20,998 nucleotides of DNA from Opitutales bacterium (GTDB lineage: Bacteria; Verrucomicrobiota; Verrucomicrobiia; Opitutales; Oceanipulchritudinaceae). Both the position numbers and the translations under genes were made by a program. Below the pieces are notes generated by a model. That model worked only from the letters and a program-made list of their open reading frames with translations. It was not told where the DNA came from and searched no databases. Shown one piece after another: positions 1-10,110 of the stretch. The DNA is taken from assembly GCA_007123395.1 (NCBI GenBank), contig SKLD01000443.1:1-20998 (forward strand), written 5' to 3'. The first letter of the stretch is position 1; every line of letters begins with the position of its first letter.

Positions 1-1538
1 GTCTCGCCGGCGGCGGACTGCGCTTCACCCAGTTCTACAATACGGCGAGGTGCTGCCCCTCGCGCGCCTCGCTCCTCACCGGCCTACACCCGCACCAGGC
101 GGATGTCGGCCACATGATCGGTAACGACCAGATCGACGGCTACCTCGGCGACCTCTCGCAAAACGCCGCAACAATCGCGGAGGTCCTCGTCCGCAACGGC
201 TACGCCACGCGTATGTCCGGCAAGTGGCACGTCACGGGCCACCTCGACGCGCCGCACCGCAACTGGCCGTGCCAGCGCGGATTCGAAGAGTACTACGGCA
301 TCCTCTGCGGAGCCGCGAGCTACTACGCGCCGAAGACCCTCACCCGCGGCAACACGCCGCTCGACCCGCCGGAAGGCGACTTCCACCTCACCGACGCCAT
401 CAGCGACGAAGCCGCCGACCAGATACGCCGCCACTTTGCCGCGGGCAACGGCAAGCCGCTCTTCCAATACCTCGCCTACACCGCGCCGCACTGGCCCCTT
501 CATGCCCGCCCGGAAGACATCGCGCGCTGCTGCGGACGCTACGAGAACGGATGGGACGATCTGCGCGAAGAACGCCTGCGCCGCATGCGCGAACTCGGAA
601 TCATCGGCGACGAAGCCGCCCTCTCCCCGCGCGACCCCACGCAACCTCCATGGGACGAGGCGGAAGACAAAGAATGGCAGGCCCGGCGCATGGAGGTCTA
701 CGCCGCCCAAATCGAGCAGATGGACCGCGGCATCGGTCGTGTCCTCGCCGCTCTCGAAGAAGCCGACGAACTCGAAAACACCCTCGTTTTCTTCCTCGCC
801 GACAACGGCGGTTGCCACGAGGAAGTCGGCGGCAACTGGGCCAACAGGCTGCCCAAGAGCTGGTCCGCCCGCTCCCATACGCGCGACGGACGCCCCGTGC
901 GCTTCGGCAACACGCCCGACATCGATCCCGGCCCCGAGGACACTTACTGCAGTTACGGCGTGCCGTGGGCCAACGTGAGCAACACACCCTTCCGCAAATA
1001 CAAGAGCTGGATACACGAGGGCGGCATTTCGACACCTCTCATTGTTCACTGGCCCGCGGGTATCGCCGCACGCGGGGAACTCCGCCGCCAGCCCGCGCAG
1101 CTTCCCGACATCATGGCCACGATCCTCGAAGTGACCCGCGCCGATTACCCCGCTCGCATTGGCGACCGCGAAATCCTTCCGCACGAGGGCTACTCGCTGC
1201 GCTCCGCCTTCGACGACAAGCCGCACACCCGCGAGATCCTTACATGGGAGCACGAAGGAAACTGTGGCATCCGACGCGGCAAGTGGAAGCTTGTGCGCGA
1301 ATACGTGCAGTCCGGCGGTCTTTCCGCCAAGGGAAACCCCGCTCTCCGTCCGGGCACCCAACCGTGGGAACTCTACGACATCGAGGCCGACCGCTCCGAA
1401 CTCCACAATCTTGCAGCCGAACAGCCCGCCCTCGTCACCGAACTCGAAGGTCTTTGGCAGCAGTGGGCCGACCGCTGCAATGTGCGTGCATGGGATGAAA
1501 TTCTAGCCCGGCGCAAACGTGATCGCGACGGGAAATGA
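1..1538 (+). CDS. Sulfatase (arylsulfatase-type, S1 superfamily), 5' end cut by window
   Basis: Hydrolyses a sulfate ester, probably on a glycan; this is inferred from the family, as the substrate cannot be read. The reading frame is open from base 3 and gives 511 visible residues; the N-terminus with the first metal-binding aspartates lies outside the window. The sulfatase signature is present as NTARCCPSRASLLTG. Its first cysteine (codon 51-53) sits in the C-x-P-S-R context that is oxidised to formylglycine. Further family blocks are SGKWHVTGH, AYTAPHWPLHA, the metal-binding ADNGG (Asp codon 801-803) and NTPFRKYKSWIHEGGISTPLI (in two parts: NTPFRKYKSW and IHEGGISTPLI). The C-terminus ELYDIEADRSELHNLA is typical. 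It ends with TGA. The M14-like gene follows 33 bp downstream on the same strand, so the two probably form an operon. Activity needs a formylglycine-generating enzyme elsewhere in the genome. Confidence 0.95.
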   Translation, partial: LAGGGLRFTQFYNTARCCPSRASLLTGLHPHQADVGHMIGNDQIDGYLGDLSQNAATIAEVLVRNGYATRMSGKWHVTGHLDAPHRNWPCQRGFEEYYGILCGAASYYAPKTLTRGNTPLDPPEGDFHLTDAISDEAADQIRRHFAAGNGKPLFQYLAYTAPHWPLHARPEDIARCCGRYENGWDDLREERLRRMRELGIIGDEAALSPRDPTQPPWDEAEDKEWQARRMEVYAAQIEQMDRGIGRVLAALEEADELENTLVFFLADNGGCHEEVGGNWANRLPKSWSARSHTRDGRPVRFGNTPDIDPGPEDTYCSYGVPWANVSNTPFRKYKSWIHEGGISTPLIVHWPAGIAARGELRRQPAQLPDIMATILEVTRADYPARIGDREILPHEGYSLRSAFDDKPHTREILTWEHEGNCGIRRGKWKLVREYVQSGGLSAKGNPALRPGTQPWELYDIEADRSELHNLAAEQPALVTELEGLWQQWADRCNVRAWDEILARRKRDRDGK

Positions 1539-1571
1539 CCCACCCTTCCTCCCCTCCAAAAATCCCGCACA

Positions 1572-2699
1572 ATGCTCTCCGCAGACACCGATATCCCCGC
1601 CGGCAACGGCATCATCACCGCTGTTGAAGGCGACCGCATCCACTTGCACCCGGACAACCGGGACAGCACGAGGGACTGGTTTTACTGGCACATCCGTGTG
1701 CGGGGCTGCGCCGGTCGACGTATTACGCTCGTCTTCGACCGACCATGCACAATGACCGTGCGCGGCGCCGCCGTGAGCCGGGATCGAGGAAAGACGTGGG
1801 CATGGGTGCCCGAATTCACACCTTACGCGCTGGAACTCTCCTACGCGTGTGGCGACGCCGACGAGTTGCGCTTCGCTCTCGCCATGCCCTACACCCTTGC
1901 CAACCTTCAGGAATGGCTTGGACGCCACGCGGGGTCGCCGCGCTTACGGCAACACGAACTCTGCGTGAGCCGCCTTGGACGATCCGTCCCGTGGCTCGAA
2001 ACCGGATGCGCTCCGGGCGGTGAAACTGCCCAAGTCCTCCTCACGGCACGGCACCATTGCTGCGAGATGATGGCAAATTTCGTCCTTGAGGGAGTTCTCG
2101 ACGCGTCTCTCGCGGATGAGCAGGTCTCCGGAGGGCTGCGCTTCATTGCCGTACCGCTCGTTGACCTCGATGGCGTCGAGGCCGGCGACCAAGGCAAGGC
2201 ACGCCATCCGCACGACCACAACCGGGATTACGGGCAGAGTCCGCTCTATCCGGAAACCGCGGCAGTCATGTCTCTCGTTCAGCGCCACACGGACAGCCGG
2301 CTGCGGGCCGCCCTCGACCTCCACTGCCCCTTCGTCGTGGGCGACGACTGCAACCATCACATCTACATCGTCGGCAGCGAAGATCCCGTCAACTGGCGCC
2401 GTCAACAGGCCTTGGCCGGAATTCTCGAAGAGAATGTGCAAGGTCCGCTCCCATACGATGCCGGCGATACCCTGCCTTTCGGGAAGAAGTGGAATACCGG
2501 CGCCAATTACGGGGCGGGAACGACTTGTGCCCGCTGGGTTTTCCAAGAACGCCGCGAAACCGCCGTGGCAGCAACCCTTGAGATTCCCTATGCCACCGCC
2601 AAGGGCGTCCCCGTCACCCCGGATAGCGCCCGCGCATTCGGGCACGACCTTTTCATGGCTCTGCGCGAGTGGGCGCAAAGGAGAGAGGCCGTGGACTGA
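1572..2699 (+). CDS. M14-family zinc carboxypeptidase-like protein
   Basis: Predicted zinc metallopeptidase or amidase of the carboxypeptidase M14 fold, 375 aa. The N-terminal part (about 1-110) carries DWFYWHIRVRG and AMPYTLANL, resembling the beta-sandwich domain before the catalytic domain in AGBL/CCP-type M14 enzymes. The catalytic domain has the H-x-x-E zinc pair in TARHHCCEMM (H162, E165), the third ligand in LDLHCP (H251), a substrate-binding region HDHNRDYG (around N217/R218) and the likely catalytic Glu in TLEIPYA (E337). No signal peptide is visible, so it is probably cytoplasmic. Start is the first ATG after the sulfatase stop; no Shine-Dalgarno is seen. Specificity cannot be read; deacylation of glycan- or peptide-derived compounds from the sulfatase pathway is only a guess from the neighbour. 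Its end is 29 bp from the convergent clpB stop. Confidence 0.85.
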   Translation: MLSADTDIPAGNGIITAVEGDRIHLHPDNRDSTRDWFYWHIRVRGCAGRRITLVFDRPCTMTVRGAAVSRDRGKTWAWVPEFTPYALELSYACGDADELRFALAMPYTLANLQEWLGRHAGSPRLRQHELCVSRLGRSVPWLETGCAPGGETAQVLLTARHHCCEMMANFVLEGVLDASLADEQVSGGLRFIAVPLVDLDGVEAGDQGKARHPHDHNRDYGQSPLYPETAAVMSLVQRHTDSRLRAALDLHCPFVVGDDCNHHIYIVGSEDPVNWRRQQALAGILEENVQGPLPYDAGDTLPFGKKWNTGANYGAGTTCARWVFQERRETAVAATLEIPYATAKGVPVTPDSARAFGHDLFMALREWAQRREAVD

Positions 2700-2728
2700 G
2701 TCGCGCAGTGGCTCCGTTCAGTCCACCC

Positions 2729-5356
<2,628 letters not shown>

Positions 5357-5765
5357 AATTGCCTTTCCGCATGAACCGTTCCTTTCGCAAAACCCCGCCT
5401 TCCTATTCTCTAGAAACCATAAGATACTTTAATTTAATTATTTACGGAACTCAACCTAGCCCCGGTAGAAATCTGTTGAAGCGCCGACACGTCACGAAGA
5501 GACATGCTTTGGGACAATTTGTCGCATGCTTTCAGCGCTACATACTCATATCACAAATAATATAATTGACGCATATACTCATCTCTGAAATAAATTATTT
5601 TACGTATAGGAAAAATGAATATGGACTTCAATGATCAAAAGCAATTGACCCAATAATCGATAATGGGATATATCCGAAAAAAGAATCATTCCAAAATGGC
5701 ATATACCATTGCATAGCGAGATCTGTGCCGTCGGGGGCGGTAAGACACGACAGGCAGCCTGCCGT
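5357..5765. other. AT-rich intergenic region upstream of clpB
   Basis: 409 bp without a supported gene; most of 5400-5720 is clearly poorer in GC than the flanking genes. It must hold the clpB promoter (minus strand), but no convincing -35/-10 pair or heat-shock sigma site stands out; TATCTT (plus 5421-5426 read in reverse) is a weak -10. It also contains the repeat/palindrome set at 5503-5532 and a 10/12 direct repeat (5541-5552 and 5574-5585). A perfect TATAAT lies at 5561-5566 on the plus strand without a good -35. The M23 gene ends at 5766 without a clear U-tract terminator; a 7-bp GC stem with one bulge lies at about 5748-5765. Confidence 0.6.
5503..5532. promoter_or_regulatory. Operator-like element: direct repeats flanking a palindrome
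   Basis: CATGCTTT occurs at 5503-5510 and again at 5525-5532, 22 bp apart (about two helical turns). Exactly between them lies the perfect odd palindrome GACAATTTGTC (5513-5523). The element is about 150 bp upstream of the clpB start in an otherwise AT-rich gap. A repressor or activator site for clpB is an inference; no known operator consensus is matched. Confidence 0.3.
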
Positions 5766-6830
5766 CTACTTAAAGCCGAAGAGCAGTTGGAGCACGCGGC
5801 TGCCCCCGCGCCCAAGGGTGGCCGCGCCGTCGGGCTCCATGGAGACAATCTGGCGGCAGCGATAGTTTTCGAGCTGGCCCGGATCGACGGCGATGATTTC
5901 GGTGACACCGTTTCCGGCACCGAGTCCGCGATCATCGGGCGGCAACGGAATGAAGCGAAGCGGCAGTCCCCAGCCGGAGAGCATGACCTCCCAACCGCCC
6001 ACGCCTTCCTCCGGCACCGGACTCCAGAGCAGGCGCGGATAGCGCCGGACAAAATCGGGCACACGGTCGGTCGTCACACGCACGACAACACCGACCGGGA
6101 TGGAGGCGAGGTAGGCGTCGACGCTTGTGACTTCACCCGTGCGCATGCGCGTGAAGAAATCGAGCGGATCGAAGCCGACCAAATTGAAGCCGCTCCATAC
6201 GCCGTGGTGATTTGCCGACCCGAACTCCTGCCGGTCGTACCACGCCTGAAAGTCATCCGTCAGCCGCAGGCCGAACTCGAGGTGCAGGTGGGCGCGTTGC
6301 CGCGGGATTGTGTAGCCTCCGGCGCTGCGCCCCATGATGCCGAGCACCTGCCCGCCTTCCACGCGCACGCCTTCCTCGATCCCGTCGGCGATGGAAGCGA
6401 GGTGGGCGTAGAGGGTGTGGATAGCGGGCTGCACGCCGCCGTGCACGACGACGATGTAGCGCCCATATCCGCTGTTTCCGGCCACTCGGTTGATGTAGGC
6501 GACCGTCCCGTCCATGACGGCGAAGACCGGATCGGTCGCCTCGCCGCGACGGCGCGGCAGCACGGGCGCGATATCGAGCCCCTCGTGAAAGCGGTTGCCG
6601 TTGTTGCGCACGCAACCGAAGAGCGCGCTCTCCGGATTGCCCGAAGCCGTCGCCTGCACCCATTCTTCGTAGGGCTCGCCCTCTTCGAAGCCGTCTCCCG
6701 GCGTCGGCCAATGCAGCGCCTGCGCCGCGGCCCACGGTGCGGCGAATGCCACCGCCGCGAGAAGGAGGCCGCCGCGCGCAAGCCCGCGGGCTGCACCAGC
6801 CCACCGCGCGACGCCGCATGGGCGCGTCAT
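5766..6830 (-). CDS. Secreted M23-family zinc metallopeptidase (LytM-like)
   Basis: Predicted periplasmic or extracytoplasmic peptidase, by family likely to cut peptidoglycan cross-links or act as an amidase activator; 354 aa from the ATG at 6830. A signal peptide is visible: Arg-rich start, hydrophobic GLLLAAVAFAAPWAAAQA. The peptidase domain holds H82-x-x-x-D86 (FHEGLDIAP), the YAH motif (H143) and the HLH pair (H181, H183) in RAHLHLEFG, so all catalytic and zinc residues are present. The C-terminal 150 residues (about 200-354) match nothing I recognise and end in VLQLLFGFK. An in-frame ATG at 6872 would add 14 residues and lengthen the n-region, so 6830 is preferred; neither has a Shine-Dalgarno. 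It is divergent from the GH42-like gene. Confidence 0.9.
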   Translation of the reverse strand: MTRPCGVARWAGAARGLARGGLLLAAVAFAAPWAAAQALHWPTPGDGFEEGEPYEEWVQATASGNPESALFGCVRNNGNRFHEGLDIAPVLPRRRGEATDPVFAVMDGTVAYINRVAGNSGYGRYIVVVHGGVQPAIHTLYAHLASIADGIEEGVRVEGGQVLGIMGRSAGGYTIPRQRAHLHLEFGLRLTDDFQAWYDRQEFGSANHHGVWSGFNLVGFDPLDFFTRMRTGEVTSVDAYLASIPVGVVVRVTTDRVPDFVRRYPRLLWSPVPEEGVGGWEVMLSGWGLPLRFIPLPPDDRGLGAGNGVTEIIAVDPGQLENYRCRQIVSMEPDGAATLGRGGSRVLQLLFGFK

Positions 6831-6990
6831 CCGCGTAGAAAAGATACGGGCAACCAATTTCCGGCAATCCATGACGAGTAACGGGAAAACGGTTGAATCA
6901 ACAGGGCTTGGCGGCGAGTCTTTTCTTTTGCCCGGCGGAATGAGCTTGTCCCTTCGGCCGCAGGAAGTTCGCCTTTCCCCTTCCCCCTCT
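6831..6990. promoter_or_regulatory. Divergent spacer between M23 and GH42-like genes
   Basis: About 160 bp that must carry both promoters. The only symmetric element seen is the 11-bp palindrome GTTGAATCAAC at 6892-6902. A pyrimidine-rich stretch (6972-6990) directly precedes the GH42 start at 6991. No clear -35/-10 pair is visible. Confidence 0.3.
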
Positions 6991-9237
6991 ATGTCAAAAA
7001 AACAGAATAATATGCCATCCAACGATCCGTTTCTCCACGAGAAATACCTGTCCCTGCACGATTCCCCAAAGCAGGCGAAGTTCCGCCGCATCCGGCCGTG
7101 GCCCGTCGGCTGCGTCTTCATCCAGCACCCGGAGATGACCATGGACGACATCCGCGGCCATTTCCGCCTCATGCGGCAACTGGGCTTCACCGCTCTCAAG
7201 CAGTGCCAGGTGTGCCGCGGCACCGACCAGGCCACCGTTATGCACATGGCCCTCGACGAGGGCATCATCCCGTGGTGGTACGGCGAAGCCGGCTGGGAAG
7301 ACCCCACCCCGGAGAAGCTCCGCGAGCTGGGCCTGCCCGAGGACATGCCGATTGAGGAGCTGCGCGAAAACGAGATCTGGCTCGAGCGGCAGGAAGCCGT
7401 CATGCGCGAACGCATCGACCGCGAGGCGCGCGGCGAAGCGGGCGCTTCGCTCGCAAAGAAGGGCACCTCTGACGCCGACCGCAAGCGCTCCGCCGACTGG
7501 GTGCCCTCCGTCCAGCCCGATTTCGACCGCAATCTTTCCGAAGAGCAGGCAGCCATGTTCCTCGACTGGCTGAAACGCCAGTACGGCTCCATCAACGCTC
7601 TCAACGAAGCATGGAACGTGCACCACTGCATGATGCCGGGTCCCCTCCAATACCCGGAGACGGGGGGCGACCGGATCGGCTGGGCGGATTGGGATCACCT
7701 CGCCGCCGAGTTGCGAGACGTCGTCAACGGCGGCTTCCGCGAATACCGGCGCACCCGCGACGTCCTCCGCTTCAAGGCTGACAATTACATCAACTGGTTG
7801 CGCGACCGTCTCGCGCCCGTCATGGAGGCCGACCCGAACATCCCCGTGCGCTCCGGCGGTGAAATGGGGCTCTTCCTGCCGTTCGCGTCCCGCGGCACGG
7901 ACATGGAGGGTATCGCCGACCTCATGCGCGAAGCCGGTTCCTTTTACCCCAGTTTCCACCCCGCGTGGCATTTCGAGGAAGTTGATTTTGAAGCCACCCG
8001 GCCGATGTATATGCAGGCCTCTATCACCGCCGACTGGTTCAAGGGGGGCTGGAACGCCACATGGGAGTCCACCGGCGGGCCGCAGCAGATGACCGGCCAC
8101 AAAGCGCCCTATGTCACCGAAGTGCGCGAGCAAAAGCCGGGCATCACGATCGACGGCGCCGCCATGACCCAGCTCATGCTCTCTTGGATCGCGGGCGGCT
8201 ACCGCGGGTTCGGTCTCTGGTGCTGGAGTATCCGCACCGCCGGTTGGGAAGGCGGCGAGTTCGCCCTCCTCGACCGCAACAACGAGCCCACCGACCGCGC
8301 CGTCGAAGCCGGTAAGATCGGCAAGGCCTGCCGTCGCCTCGCCGACGAACTGTGGTCCGCGCGCAAGGAGCCCTACGTGGGCGTCTTCCAGGACTGGGAC
8401 ATGGAGGCCATCTGGGCCGCCGCCGCCGTGGGCGGCCGCGACTTCTTCAAAAAGGAGCCCATCCGCGCGCGCATCGGCGCCGCCCGCGCCCTTATCAACC
8501 ACAACATCCCGTGGGAGCACGTCACCGGCACCGACCTGCGCGAAGGTCTCGCCGCACGCTACAAGGCGATCTACCTGCCCGCCTGCCTCGCCCTCGACGA
8601 CGGTCTCCTCGAAATCCTCCGCGAATACGCTGAAGGCGGCGGGCGCGTCGTCCTCGACGCCCCCGGCGGTTGGTATGACTACCACGGGCGCGTCCTGCGC
8701 AGCCCCGCCGGCTCGCCCTTCGAGCGGCTCTTCGGCTGCAACCTGCGCGACTTCCAGTTCTCGCGCCACACCACCCGCAAGTGGGTTATCAAAGAGAGCG
8801 GCGAGATGGTTCACGGCACCACCCTCGACCTCAAGCCCACCACCGCCGAGGTCCGCGAGTCTTTCACGCACGGGCTGCCCGCCGTCACCGCCAACCGCGT
8901 CGGTGAGGGCGAGGCCGTCATCCTCGCCTACGAGGCCTCCCGCATGTGCACCGCCCCCGGCAACGACTCCGCCGAGTCCTCGATCGCCCGTCACAGCCTC
9001 GGCGACACGCTTGCACCCTACACCTGCGACACCATCGCCTACCGGCTCGCCGCGCCCGCCGCCGACCATTATTTCCTCCTCAACGACGGCGAGGAACGCA
9101 CCGCCCGCCTCGAAACACCGGCCTACCGCTACAGCGCATGGGAAGACCCCGTCGCGGAGCAACCCCTCCCCGTCGGCGCGCCCGTCACCGTGCCCGCCTA
9201 CTCCGGCCGCTGGGTGCGGTGCGTCAAAGACGAATAG
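6991..9237 (+). CDS. GH42-like beta-galactosidase family protein
   Basis: Large glycoside hydrolase-like protein of 748 aa, no signal peptide, so likely cytoplasmic. The first half is a TIM-barrel-type domain opening with RPWPVGCVFIQHPEMTMDDI and HFRLMRQLGFTALKQ. The segment QYGSINALNEAWN matches the GH42 'YGS...LNEAWG' block. NATWESTGGPQQ places a Glu (about residue 359) where GH42 has its nucleophile; SWIAGGYRGFGLWCW is the next barrel strand. From about 500 the trimerisation-like domain follows (YLPACLALDDGLLEILREYA, then GGGRVVLDAPGG), and a small beta C-terminal domain ends the protein. The usual GH42 acid/base block 'NEYG' is not seen. ATG 6991 is chosen because upstream residues look non-protein-like; ATG 7012 is an alternative. 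The thioesterase gene begins 21 bp downstream. Confidence 0.85.
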   Translation: MSKKQNNMPSNDPFLHEKYLSLHDSPKQAKFRRIRPWPVGCVFIQHPEMTMDDIRGHFRLMRQLGFTALKQCQVCRGTDQATVMHMALDEGIIPWWYGEAGWEDPTPEKLRELGLPEDMPIEELRENEIWLERQEAVMRERIDREARGEAGASLAKKGTSDADRKRSADWVPSVQPDFDRNLSEEQAAMFLDWLKRQYGSINALNEAWNVHHCMMPGPLQYPETGGDRIGWADWDHLAAELRDVVNGGFREYRRTRDVLRFKADNYINWLRDRLAPVMEADPNIPVRSGGEMGLFLPFASRGTDMEGIADLMREAGSFYPSFHPAWHFEEVDFEATRPMYMQASITADWFKGGWNATWESTGGPQQMTGHKAPYVTEVREQKPGITIDGAAMTQLMLSWIAGGYRGFGLWCWSIRTAGWEGGEFALLDRNNEPTDRAVEAGKIGKACRRLADELWSARKEPYVGVFQDWDMEAIWAAAAVGGRDFFKKEPIRARIGAARALINHNIPWEHVTGTDLREGLAARYKAIYLPACLALDDGLLEILREYAEGGGRVVLDAPGGWYDYHGRVLRSPAGSPFERLFGCNLRDFQFSRHTTRKWVIKESGEMVHGTTLDLKPTTAEVRESFTHGLPAVTANRVGEGEAVILAYEASRMCTAPGNDSAESSIARHSLGDTLAPYTCDTIAYRLAAPAADHYFLLNDGEERTARLETPAYRYSAWEDPVAEQPLPVGAPVTVPAYSGRWVRCVKDE

Positions 9238-9258
9238 CCTTTCGTCCGCCTCACTCCC

Positions 9259-10056
9259 ATGAAAGCCGACGCACCGTATTCGCCGAATTCTTACGACCTC
9301 GCAAGTGCGGTCGTGGCTGAGCACAAGGTGCGCGGATACGAGGCCGGCATCGCCCGCAACCTCAAATTCGTCAATTGCCTGCACTACCTGCAGGACGCCG
9401 CGGAAATCCACGCCGACCGCATCGGTGTGGGTCTCTCATGGCTGCGGGACAAAGGTTTCCTATGGGTACTCTCGGGATACCACATCCGCCTCGACCGCTA
9501 TCCGATGATCGGCGACAGCGTGCGGGTCGCGACGTGGCCTTCCGGCTGGCACCGCCTCTTCGCGCTGCGGGAGTTTGTCTTTCTCGACGCCGAAGACCGG
9601 GCCTATGGCGCAGCCACCTCCGCGTGGCTCCTCATCCGCGCCGACGATCATCATCCGGTGCGCCCGCGCGAGCACCTGCCGGACATCGCCATCCGTCCCC
9701 GCCGGGTCTTGGAAGATCCCTTTGGTCGGCTTCCGCCGCTTGATCACTCCGACCACAGCGCCTCCTTCCGCGTGCGCCTTCACGATCTCGACGTCAACCG
9801 GCACGTCAACAACGCCGTCTATGTCGAGTGGGCTCTCGAAGCCGTTCCGCCGGAAACCTGGGACCGCTTTCGCCCGGTTGAAGTCGAAGTCCGCTTCTCC
9901 GCCATGGCCTTCTCCGGCGATACGGTTGAAGCCGATGTCGAGCGGATCCCCACGGAGAGCGGCCCTGCCTTCCGCCACCGCATACGACGCTCCTCCGACG
10001 GCACGGAACTCGCCCGGCTTCGCAGTCGCTGGAATACCCTACCCCGCCGCGCCTGA
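9259..10056 (+). CDS. Acyl-ACP thioesterase (FatA/FatB-like, double hotdog)
   Basis: Predicted cytoplasmic hydrolase that releases fatty acid from acyl carrier protein; 265 aa. Two hotdog halves are visible: about 20-150, with a long helix start (LHYLQDAAEIHADRIG) and the GYHIRLDRYPMIGDSVRV strand; and about 168-255. The second half has the family hallmark HDLDVNRHVNNAVYVEW, supplying D178, N180, H182 and E190 at the catalytic positions known from plant and bacterial acyl-ACP thioesterases. The start is the ATG 21 bp after the GH42 stop; there is no Shine-Dalgarno, so co-transcription with that gene is likely but a functional link is not evident. It converges on lepB, with 52 bp between the stops. 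Chain-length preference cannot be read. Confidence 0.9.
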   Translation: MKADAPYSPNSYDLASAVVAEHKVRGYEAGIARNLKFVNCLHYLQDAAEIHADRIGVGLSWLRDKGFLWVLSGYHIRLDRYPMIGDSVRVATWPSGWHRLFALREFVFLDAEDRAYGAATSAWLLIRADDHHPVRPREHLPDIAIRPRRVLEDPFGRLPPLDHSDHSASFRVRLHDLDVNRHVNNAVYVEWALEAVPPETWDRFRPVEVEVRFSAMAFSGDTVEADVERIPTESGPAFRHRIRRSSDGTELARLRSRWNTLPRRA

Positions 10057-10092
10057 AGCAGTCCCGTGCGGCGAATCCCGGCGAGGGAGCAG

Positions 10093-10110
10093 AAGGCGCC
10101 GCGGGCGCTT
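10093..10110. terminator. Hairpin between convergent thioesterase and lepB ends
   Basis: AAGGCGCC and GGCGCTT can pair around a GCG loop with one bulged G, overlapping the lepB stop codon. No U-tract follows on either strand, so it may only help transcription end or block read-through in both directions. Confidence 0.2.

Noticed and set aside
5357..5500. CIRCE or sigma-32 heat-shock element for clpB
   Set aside because: No TTAGCACTC/GAGTGCTAA repeat and no CTTGAA/CCCCAT pair could be found.
6871..6990. Upstream ATG at 6871 for the GH42-like gene
   Set aside because: It overlaps the alternative M23 start and adds 40 residues of low-complexity, non-conserved sequence.
6873..7631. Extension of the M23 frame to 7631
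   Set aside because: It runs antisense through the start of the GH42-like gene and would bury the clear signal peptide inside the protein.
6994..9411. An 805-codon open frame on the minus strand opposite the GH42-like gene
   Set aside because: It is the antisense shadow of a GC-rich gene; the plus-strand protein has recognisable family blocks, while this one is Gly/Ala/Val-rich with none.
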